A stretch of DNA of 64,000 nucleotides. Origin: Heterodera schachtii (taxonomy: Eukaryota > Nematoda > Chromadorea > Rhabditida > Heteroderidae). A model generated the notes under the pieces. That model was not told the origin of the DNA and did not search any database. It saw only the letters and a program-made list of their open reading frames with translations. How positions within the stretch are numbered: position 1 is the stretch's first letter; each line of letters opens with the position of its first letter. The translations under genes were made by a program, and so were the position numbers. The DNA is taken from the NCBI GenBank assembly GCA_023374025.1, contig SIJG01000068.1:559866-623865 (forward strand), read 5' to 3'. Below are positions 44,971-55,341 of this stretch, one piece after another.

Positions 44971-47390
44971 AATAGAAAATTAAATAAAAAAAATGAAATA
45001 AAAATATTTTATCTATAGGATAATTTGTGTGAAGCTACTAAATATATGAAAAATTTAGGATTATTTAGATTTAATAAGAAATTAAGACTTTGTTTGAAAA
45101 TAAATGGAAAATAAAATGTCAATATATATAAAATAAAAATAAAAATAATGTTTTTTTTTATGTTTATCGTTTAAATAATTTTATGTCTTTATGCATATTT
45201 AATGAGATAATTTTTAATGCTCTTTATAAGAATCATGTTCTCTGCCATTACCTTTTTGAAGAGATAAAGCTATTAGAATACTTAAAAATTGATGAAAAAC
45301 AACCAGTAAAATTATTTAACTCTTTAAAATAAACTAAATAACAAAAAGGCACTTTAAAATAAAAATAACAAAATGCTTTTAGCCGAATTAGTCAATTGTA
45401 AATAATATATGTTTACAAAATTCAATTATATCAAAAAATCTATTTTATGATTAGTTAAATTTTAAAAGAATAAAGTTAAAGTTTTCATATTTTGATTTAA
45501 ATATAATTTAAACAGATTTACTTTTGAATTAATATTTTTTAAATTTTTTTTTGTTTTTTAAATTTTATGGTCATGTTGGCTTGTTTACAATAAACTTGGT
45601 TAATTCTTTTTTAATATAAATTTTAAAGGGTTTTATATTCGAATAATTTCAGCTCATATGTTATCATTCATGTCCGCAAATTTTTATTGTTTACTTTATT
45701 TAGAAGCATATTTTTAACAATTTTCTTTTTTATTTATGTTCAATTCAAAAAGCAAATCATAATTTTTATCGAATAAATATTTTTAAAATGATAATTATCT
45801 GTGAGAAGACATATAATATTATTTATACTATTATTTATTTATCAATTAATATTTAATAATTAAAAAAAAACTGCTTAATTAAGCTGCCAATAATTCTCAG
45901 CTTGGCTTAAGCTTTATTCTATGTCTTCTTCCTTATCAATAGTAAAATAGATTAAGATTTACTTTTAAAATAGTTAATTGAATTAATTCTTTTTTAACAT
46001 ATATTTTAAAGACAGTTATATATATTTTTTTAATTGACCTGGTTGATAATAGAATAAAGAATAAAATACAGCATAAATTAATAACCAAAAAAGCTAATTT
46101 CAAATTATTGGTTTTGCAAATTATTTTTGTAAAATTGGAGAAAATAATAATAATCTTTTCCAATTATTTAAATTACGATGTTTGTCTATTTTAACGTTTA
46201 TTAAAAATATAAATTGTTTCGTTTGCGTTGAACAATCTTCTTTTGTGATTTTAAAAATTTTCGTTGATTGTCCTTAAATTATTTATTCTGTTTTTTAAAA
46301 TAAAATAAACATTTTTGGAAGCAGTTTTTTGTATATTTTTTCTTGTAAGTATCAATATGGAAAAATGAATGTTGGGTGCGCGAATATGCACAATAATTTG
46401 GTGCTTGTAGTAGTTTAAAAATTTTAATTTCGTTATTTAATCTTTTATTTAATTTTTATATTTTTTAATAGAAAATCTAACCTACATTATAAGTATGCTG
46501 CTTTTTTGGTCTTATTATAGGTCTTTTTTTTTTGTCTTTTTTTAATCACTTGACCCACAATTTGTTCAATAAATATGCTCGGTTTAATGTTGAAATGAGA
46601 TAAGAGGATTCATTTCAGTAATAAAACAGATGACTTATTAGATATTGCGAACATAATAGTGTTATATCATAAAATTTTGGCAACATTCGATTACATTGAC
46701 ATTTTTAGCGATGAATTACCGTAAGTAGTTGTGTGTAAATCAAATTTATGGTCATTTACGTTTCGAATCGAATTCATTATTTACCACTCTATTAATTTAT
46801 ATATGAAGCTATTTTCCTTTCCATGATGAGCTCCTGGATTTCAATAATACCTAAACTGAGTCCTTATTTTTGTTTTGAGAAATCGATATCCGCATTACTT
46901 ATTACTGAAATAGATAATTAATTCTCTTTTCTCATTGATGGATACTCTATTTGTCATTAGTGCCTAAGCTTGGATCAATTATTACTGTCCGAGAGATTCT
47001 CTTTTTTTTCATTTTAAAATTTTTGAATAATTTTTTTACCTCCTAAGTACACACATTATAATTTATATAATACTAATTTTTCTTCTAAAGCAACCCAAGA
47101 GGGATGGATGGATACCTGCATTACGAGTTACATAAACAGATAATTAGCTAATTATTTTTTTAACGCATACATATTTTTTATTAGGATTAAAACCTGAAAC
47201 TACCTTTATTTTCGAGTTTTATCTAAAAGCAATAGAAATATACAACTGATACCTGTGTAGCTCATTTGTAAAGAGCAAAGGGACGGAAAAACAAGGTTCT
47301 TCTTACGAATATCCACAACCACAATTCTCTCTAAAAGGTGTTGAAAATTCTCGCATAGATAGTCTTCGAACTACCATATCGACCATATTC
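44971..47390. other. AT-rich region without supported genes
   Basis: Only short chance frames were seen. No transposon ends or RNA genes were recognised. Confidence 0.5.
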
Positions 47391-47431
47391 TCTCTAAAAA
47401 AACCCGCCAAGGTTTCGTTATCAATCAAAAT

Positions 47432-47892
47432 GTGGGTGTTGTCCAACAAGGAGGAGGAGAGACATCAACTACAAACGAATCTCCAAAGGATTACGTGCAG
47501 AAATTGGGTAGCTCTGTTGAACATGTCGCCAAATTCCACTACATCAAAATGAAATCTCGCTTCAGTATTTCGGATGTTCCTTCTAACCCCGAGAGGCTTT
47601 TGGCTGGAATATTTCAACATTGTATTGATAGTGCTACAAAAGACAGCCGTGAACATGAAATCGAGCCAACTCACCTTGGATGTTTGATAAGCAGTCCTCT
47701 GTTGTCGGAAGGAGCTATAACAATTCCTACTCGAAAAATCTCCGACAACACCTATCGACACCATCCTCAATTTGTTTCTGAAGGTGGCTCAAAGTAAACA
47801 ACAAAAAAATGTAACGTTATGGGGTGAGCCGTTCACGGTGACAATAACAACAGTCGATCGCTCCGGACTTCAATTTAAACGACGTGTTAAAT
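47432..47892 (+). pseudogene. Fragment of an unrecognised protein-coding sequence, frameshifted
   Basis: A GC-richer stretch with coding character. The first frame runs to about 47797 with FSISDVPSNPERLLAGIF and PTHLGCLISSPLLSEGAI. From about 47755 the sense moves to another frame: ILNLFLKVAQSKQQKNVTLW, then PFTVTITTVDRSG. The join needs a one-base shift. No domain could be named. It may derive from a large DNA transposon or a host gene. Confidence 0.45.
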
Positions 47893-47959
47893 GGTAATTA
47901 ATTCTAAAACTATCAGAAAAAATGAAATTTTGGCTATCGATATAATTTTAAGTAAGTAT

Positions 47960-48830
47960 CTCAATATAAGTTCGGCTCTAAGGTAGCCAATATCTCATTA
48001 AACTTGACCCGCCAGTAAGCTATACCTCACAAGCCTCGGCTCTCCGGTAGCCAATACCTAATTAGCTCGGCTCTCCGTAGCCAATACCTAAGTAGGCTCG
48101 GCTCTCCGGTAGCCAATACCTAATTAAGCTTGGCCCGCCAGTAACAAATACCTCGCAAGGCTCGGCTCTCCGGTAGCCAATACCTAAGTAGGCTCGACTC
48201 TCCGGGAGCCAATACCTAAGTAGGCTCGGCACTCCGGTAGCCAATAGCTCGCAAGGCTCGGCTCTCCGGTAGCCAATACCTCACAAGGCTCGGCTCTCCG
48301 GTAGCCAATACCTAAGTAGGCTGGGCACTCCGCTAGCCAATACCTCGCAAGGTTCGGCTCTCCGGTAGCCAATACCTCACAAGCCTCGGCTCTCCGGTAG
48401 CCAATACCTAATTAGCTCGGCTCTCCGTAGCCAATACCTAAGTAGGCTCGGCTCTCCGGTAGCCAATACCTAATTAAGCTTGGCCCGCCAGTAACAAATA
48501 CCTCGCAAGGCTCGGCTCTCCGGTAGCCAATACCTAAGTAGGCTCGGCTCTCCGGTAGCCAATACCTCACAAGGCTCGGCTCTCCGGTAGCCAATACCTA
48601 AGTAGGCTCGGCACTCCGGTAGCCAATAGCTCGCAAGGCTCGGCTCTCCGGTAGCCAATACCTCACAAGGCTCGGCTCTCCGGTAGCCAATACCTAAGTA
48701 GGCTCGGCATTCCGGTAGCCAATACCTCATTAGGCTTGGTGCTTCAGTAACCAATACCTCGTAAGGCTTGACCATAAAGTAGTCAATATTTCATGCGGTT
48801 TTGGCCCTCTGATAACAATACCTTACAAGT
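47960..48830. repeat. 32-bp minisatellite with a 350-bp higher-order period
   Basis: About 27 copies of a unit such as GGCTCGGCTCTCCGGTAGCC plus AATACCTAAGTA or AATACCTCACAA. Two tail variants interleave, along with rarer variants (AAGCTTGGCCCGCCAGTAAC). The block at 48031 recurs at 48381 in the same variant order, a 350-base period of about eleven units. Units at both edges decay. The array is uninterrupted, with no unique spacers. Confidence 0.9.
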
Positions 48831-49670
48831 CTCTGACATTGAACACTCTGAAGAGTTAATCCTTTTGGCTACCAATACTCATTTTTATGCCTTATTGGTA
48901 TCCTCGTAGCCTAGAATATTGTGGTTTTTAATATGTCGTTATTTTATTAAGGTATCATTGAAACATATTTTTTCTGAGAATTTTTGAAAAACCTTTCCAA
49001 TGAATTGTCAAAGGACATTGACGGAAAAGGGAGTGGGTAGAGTGAGTTTGCGTTGGTAAGGAGTAAGAATGACAGAATATGTTGGATAGGAAGGGCAGAG
49101 CTGAGGAAGAGTGGAACCAAATAATTGGAGAAGAGTGGGGGGAGAGGCCACGGCGTCCCTTTCCCAAATCGATTTTCTAAAAGCAAGATGGAAGAAATCT
49201 CAAAATCCCGTATTTAGCTTTTGGCCTATTTACGGGGGGTTATTTGAATTATTTTCCTATTTATCCTTAATGCCTTTTTCTACTCTTTCTATTTGTTCTC
49301 TATTAGCCCCAAACCTTTTTCTATGTCTAAATATTCTTTTCTAATATCTATATCTTCCAACTACTATCTTTTATTCTCGAACCCTATCTTCCAAGACATG
49401 TATCTTCCAAGTGTACGTTGTCTTGCTCTTTAAAAAACTATTTTCTTCCTATGCTATTATCTCATGTTTGCCTGACGAACTCACAACAAATTCTCACTAT
49501 CTAATATTGACTCTCTTCAACGATTTATGACTTCTCTATCTCGATCTCTTACACCCATCATTAATTGTACTTAATTCTATGGCGCGCTATATTTAGCCCT
49601 TAATCTACACTTTCTCGTCACGTACTTTCAGCTGCTTGTCAAACCTACTTCCTATTCTCGGTTCAATCAG
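48831..49670. other. Region downstream of the minisatellite, no supported gene
   Basis: A slightly GC-richer patch (49000-49200) opens short frames on both strands, without domains. The rest is pyrimidine-rich on the plus strand. Confidence 0.4.
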
Positions 49671-49676
49671 TAACGC

Positions 49677-50310
49677 TCAAAGATTACACAAAAAATCATG
49701 CGATTCTATTAGTAACGAAAATGTTTCGTTTTTTTTTGCAAAACTTGCGCTTTTATTGGATATGCCGAAATAATGAATAAAAAATTTCTCTATTTCTTTC
49801 TCTTTGAAAAGACTAAAAAATATTTCTTTTTCAGGGGTAAACAAATGCCTTAATGCAATTATCCTAATTTTATTGTACAACATTTTCGTGCAAAATCGAT
49901 AATTTTGCACTTGTTTTTGATAATTTTTTATCTTCGAAAAATTGGTATCTGATATATTCTCTGCTTCTTGACATTTAAATATATTTATTTCTTTGATGCC
50001 AATTTCTAATTTTTGCATAGCTAAGGACTGTTTTCTATATTCATACATAATAAAATTGGGTAATTTTTGAATTTTTTCGAGCATTTCTAAGAATGAAAAG
50101 TATGCATTTTCGATTCCAGCCTAGGATTATAGTTACGTCTAGCGTTATGACATCATCCAAAGGATAGAAAAGCGAATATTGTTCTTCTCTTAATAAGATG
50201 TGTTGGAACAAAGCCACGGATGTGTTTTCGCTAGGACATCTAAGTGGGCAATAAAATGATTCAAAACCAAGAGAAATCTTTTCGCACTTCCCTTCCATCT
50301 CACCAAACAC
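49677..50310 (-). CDS. Unrecognised gene fragment, two overlapping frames
   Basis: Minus strand. The upstream frame (50310 to about 50041; real Met near 50298, MEGKCEKISLGFESFYCPL) contains FYPLDDVITLDVTIILGWNR. The downstream frame (50084 to 49677) is Lys/Asn/Phe-rich with a helical KLEIGIKEINIF stretch and ends SLLIESHDFLCNL. The frames overlap around 50041-50084 without a clear intron, so a one-base indel is likely. An acceptor-like AAGGCAG lies just upstream of the first frame, so earlier exons may exist. No known domain was recognised. Confidence 0.4.
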
Positions 50311-51940
50311 TGCCTTATATGAATTTTTTAAATTTGTATTTTGATACTTTGAAATTTATTGAATAATTCTCGGAAAATAAAAGTTATTTGTAGTTTTAAT
50401 ATTTTTAAATTGGTAAAATTCATTTCCTTAATGTCCATTTAAAAAAATATACTTATTAATAATAATAATTATGTTTCGCATAGACAAATATTCTTTCTTC
50501 AATGTGATTTCAATGTTCTGTTACGATTAAAATATATTTATATTTTTTAATCATCTCTTGTTGGATGCGACGTGAGTTATTTCATGTTCACAGGTTTTGT
50601 GCTATGAACATCCAAATTATTATTTTTAAGATCAGTCGTTGCTGATTATTTCAAATTAATGTTTGTTTATTAAATAATTAACAAATTATTTCTTTAATTC
50701 CCATCAGAAATATATTTTACTTTTTTCTATTTTTTTTTATTCTACTGAAATTTTTTATAATCTTTAATTGTGCATCCTTTATATATTATCTTTTATAATT
50801 TGCGATTATTTAAAAACTTATTAATCAAATGGTGAATTATCCTTAATAAAGAATCTTAAAAATTATCAATGTCTTTTTATGTCTTTAATATAATAGTTTG
50901 TAGATTTGGATTAAAAAATTATATTTATGATGATCATTAAATTTGTATACACAATTATCTTTTTCATAAAAAACTCAAATATCAATTGGAGATTTGCAAT
51001 TTTTTTTTTTTGCATTATTTTATTTTTGGAAATAAACTTTGTTTTGAAATAATATTTGGTTAATGCCAAATTTTATATGTAGTGAATGATATTAGGCACA
51101 ATTTGTTTATTCTTTTTATGTAAAATTTCATGAGAGTGAGAGCTTGTTCTATAAGTTTTTATGGTATTTGGTATTTATAATTTAATAAAAATTAGTAAAT
51201 AATTAAATTTTTGCAATGGATTATTTGTGAAAGATTTTATAAATGTCATAAATTTGAAATAAATGAAGCAAACTTTTTGTTTCACTAAATATTTTATTAT
51301 TTTAACTTTTTGAATATTATGAATTATATTTTCATAAAAAATTATTATTTATTTTATATATATGTATATGAGGTTCCTTGAAATCAGCTACAATAGATTT
51401 AAAAAGCAAAATCTCAAGTACTTTGATTACAATTATCAGTATTAATTTACATAAATATTTGAATAAGTTTTATTTAAAACATTCCTGACAACTAAATTGA
51501 TTATTTGATTATTAAATTCACTTGATAACGTGCGGTAAATTGTGATCTGGGAACAAGAACTAGATGGTGTTTAATCACTTTATCTTATAGCCTAAATTTT
51601 TAGTTTAAGTTTCATTTTCTCTATTTGATATAATATTATTTTATTTTATTATTGTTGGTGGATAAAGTTTTCAAATTTTCAGCAGGCAGTTTGCAGGGCT
51701 TTAAGAAAATTGAAGAATTTTTTTAAACTTTATTTTTTAGTATAATGTGAATTTAACATTTTGCAACTTTTTTACTAACTGACTCGAGAGCATTTTTATT
51801 AATCATAAAATTACACTGCTACAATTATTGTTATTGTAAATAATTTAAAATAATCGCATATATATGGTTGTTATTGCTTTTTGTAACATTTATAAGTTTG
51901 TTAAATTATTATAATGGGTTTTTTTAGCCCTGTATACACT
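50311..51940. other. AT-rich region without supported genes
   Basis: No coding, RNA or repeat feature was recognised up to the hAT target site. Confidence 0.5.
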
Positions 51941-51948
51941 CTCCCAAA

Positions 51949-54748
51949 CAGGGGTGTGCGAAAACCAAAAAAATAATTTTCGAAAACGAAAACGAAACGA
52001 AAATATTTATTTTTCACGAAAACGAAACACGAAACGAAATTAAAAATTTTAAAACTCGAAAACGAAAACGAAACGAAAATTTTTCTTGGACGAAAACGAA
52101 ACACGAAAACGAAAAAATAAGCCTTTTCGTACGAAACGAAACGAAAAACACGAAAATGATCAAATATAAAATTTAATCATTTGAAAATCCGCAAAGCATC
52201 AAGTTGTGGTGTAAAAACAATTGTTTTTCCAAATTATCAGGTAAAAGACTTTTCCGTAGATCATTTAACACGAAAGTAGCAGTTGAGAACAATCGTTCCA
52301 CTTCCATTGTTCCCATCGGTGCTGAATGATATTTGCGAACAAGCGGAATCAACAGTGAATATTTTGCCAAATTAATTGGTTGGCGCCAAAAAACAGCAGA
52401 TGCGCCCTCGAAAAGGGCCGAGTTCAAATAATCGGCAACTTGCTAAATTTTAAGTTAAAAAAGAAAAACAAATGGTGTCACCCCCGCGGCCTTTGCTTTG
52501 GTGTCAATCAGTGAAGGAGAAGGCGATGGGATTGTCGGAAAAATAAAATTGCTACTTGACTGTTCGCTCAGAAAAGCCTTAAATGGATCATCTTCGTCAA
52601 TTAAATCAGCATTCGTTATTGATTCGTCAATTCCTTGTCCAATGTCAACTTCATTAAGGGCCAATCGTTCCACTTCTTGCAAAAGCATATCTTTGAAAAT
52701 GTCAACACGATAATTGTCAAAAAATTGTAATTTGTAAGATGGGTCAAGAATTGTGGCCAATATTAAATTTTTGTTGTGCTCCCAATCTTAAATTGAAAGT
52801 TATCGTTTGACCTTCATTTTTGTTAAAAATACCTTTCATCCTTTCATTCAATGAATCCACTATGCGTTTTCGTACCTCAGGAAAGTCTTCCACAGCTGCC
52901 CAATTGCTCAAATTTTGTTTTAAAACTCGATACAATGGAATAACACCAGAAATCCCGGTTTTCCGATTTTGTATATGCATTGTTGCCCGGTAAATTGGCT
53001 GAAGAATTTTACATAGCACTTTCATCATTGTCCATTCAACATTAGTAAAACACGGAAATTTGGCGTCCTGCGCCGGCATCATTTCAAGAGCTGATCTGTT
53101 TTCCAAGAAGCGGTTAATCATCAAAAACGTTGAATTCCAACGTACTTCAATGTCCTTAATCGTTCTAATTTACGTTTATTTAAATATATAATTATTACTT
53201 TTTGTAAAGTTTTCGGTGGGAGATCATTTTCATCTTGTAGTGCTTTGAAATCATCCGCAATTGTTCGTGATTTTCGCACCCGACGGATTGCTTTTTTCAT
53301 TCGTTCCTTTACTTCAGCGAAACCACCAAGCAATTTTAAACCATCATTTACTGCCTTAAATTTAAAAAAAGTAACAGATTTAATGCAGAATAAACTACCA
53401 GTTGTATTTTGTGTGCAAAACATTGCATAGAATCAAAACCCAATAAATTTGTCGCCAATTTCATTGCACTCTCATCATCACGTAAAATCAAATGCAATTT
53501 CTTTTCCGTAATCTGGTAAACATTCATAATCTTCAAAATAATATGCTCTATAAAAACCAGCAAAATCAAAGACAACCCTCGAGAAAATGTTGGAAAAATT
53601 AATCCCAGTGTGGCGCCCTTTAATTGGTGTAGCCGCAAGAACGATGAACTTGGGTTCAAAATTTGCATCCAAAAAATGCCCAATTATCCCAAAGATTGAG
53701 TGTGTTGTGTCAGAAGACCATGAATCGACCGCCACTGTAATGTATTCGGTATTATCAATTTGGTATTTGACTTTTTGTAACATCTTTTCATAAGCACGTG
53801 GTAAGACATCGGTGGTGAAAAACTTTCTACCCCTAAATTATTTTTTGTAATTCATTAATTTAGAGTTCTTTGACCTTATTTGGTAATGTGGGGCCAACAT
53901 TCTAAGCAAATTTTTTAGACCAGGCTCTTCCACAAAAGAAAAAGGCAAGCCGGCAGTACAAATCATTGCATTAATAGCTTTGTCAATTTTTGATGTCATT
54001 TCGCCATCCGGTGTCCATTGGGCTAAAAATTAAATATTTAGACAAAACAAAAATAAAAACTGACAAAATGTTTTTTCAATGGTCAATTGCGAAGAACTTG
54101 CTGGTTCAGCAGACAAGGCAATTTTCTTAGCCCCAGAATTTTCAGGATTCGACGACGCAAACATTCTTTTCAAACTTAATTGTTTTGGTTCATCTTCCTT
54201 CTTTTTGTTTTTTTCCGCCGTTTTTTCTTTTTCTTCCAATTCATTAAATTGAGGTACATGATGATGTTTTAAGTGACTGCGAAGCGATGCCAAGGGATAG
54301 CCGCACAATTTCTTCGATTCAAATTTGTAATGACAATTTTCGGAACGGCATGTCCATAAATTACCACTTGCAATTGATTCGCAATTAAAATAATAAATAT
54401 ATTTGCTTTTGGAAGACATTGGCAAAGCTTTATTCCTTAAAAAATAAGTCATAAGCTTTAACGAAGAAATAAAAAAGAGAAATAAAACCCAAAAAAGAAA
54501 GTGGGTATAAAAAATACAAAATGCCAATTGAAAATAAGAAAAATTTAAATTCTTTTTTTCGTCTTTTTTCGTCAAAATTCCGTCTGACGAAAACGAAAAC
54601 GAAACGAAAATTTAAAATTTTTAAATTCGAAAACGAAAACGAAACGAAAATTTCTTGAAGGACGAAAACGAAAACACGAAAACGAAACTCAAAAAGTGAC
54701 GAAAAAAGGGGACGACACGAAAACGACACGAAATTTCGCACACCCCTG
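51949..54748 (-). mobile_element. Complete hAT transposon, family B
   Basis: Perfect 15-base terminal inverted repeats, CAGGGGTGTGCGAAA at the left and its complement at the right, with an 8-bp target duplication CTCCCAAA (51941-51948 and 54749-54756). Inside both ends are arrays of CGAAAACGAAAACGAAACGA words on the same strand. Length is 2800 bp with one transposase gene on the minus strand. It shares only the CAGGGGTG end with family A. Confidence 0.95.
52173..54419 (-). CDS. hAT transposase with BED zinc finger, family B
   Basis: The start at 54419 gives MSSKSKYIYYFNCESIASGN, followed by a BED finger (C-X4-C, then HLKHHH) and a Lys/Glu-rich linker. Later segments are VDSWSSDTTHSIFGIIGHF (catalytic region), SMQCFAHKIQL, SALEMMPAQDAKFP, MATILDPSYKLQFFDNY, and the hAT dimerisation end with MGTMEVERLFSTATF and QLFLHHNLMLCGF. 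Several short introns are needed to join them, for example near 54010-54060, 53820-53870 and 53350-53400. One or two exons in the middle (around 53480-53600 and 52790) fall in overlapping frames, so small indels may be present. Confidence 0.85.
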
Positions 54749-54756
54749 CTCCCAAA

Positions 54757-55300
54757 CAAATATAATCGTATCTTTCAAAAAAAGTTTTATATTTAGCTAG
54801 CAAAACTAATACAAACTTTAACAAAAATATAATTATTTTTTGTTATCTTTCAAATATTTATGAAATTATTAAATATTTTAAAGTTTTTCCAATACGGACA
54901 ATTTTAAACCAAAATCTGTTCAAGACTTAAAAATTCTAGTAGTTTAAACAGAAAATTTTTTATACTGAAGGAATTTTTTGAAAAAATTATAAGCACATGT
55001 TCAAACATTTTTGGTTTCATTTCTATTTATTTTCTGTTATTTTGCAATAAAAAAGAAAATTAATTGACAAACAAATTTGCTAAGCAAATTCTTTCCTAAT
55101 TAGTTATTCATTTGATATTTCTTTCAGCAAAATTTGTCTTGTGACGAACAAATTAATCATTTTGCTCACCTAATTGCTAAATTATTGCATTTGTAAAAAT
55201 AAAGGCCGAAACATCACAAGAAAATTACTAATGTTTTCCTCACTATATATTTACAAACAACATATGTTTATAAACGGACAAAACAAAGCCAAAGGCCTTC
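54757..55300. other. AT-rich intergenic sequence upstream of the oxidase gene
   Basis: No gene was recognised. It presumably includes the promoter of the next gene, but no motif is convincing. Confidence 0.4.
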
Positions 55301-55341
55301 CTTAAATGAAATTTTTGTGCCATTTTATTTGCATCGTCGAA

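Noticed and set aside
48062..48775. Repetitive minus-strand ORFs with YWLPESRAYLGIGYRR-like peptides
   Set aside because: They are translations of the minisatellite. The 32-base unit cycles through frames and no start context or domain is present.
47960..48830. Possible CRISPR array (repeats of about 32 bases)
   Set aside because: Units are contiguous without unique spacers and the genome is eukaryotic. It is a minisatellite.
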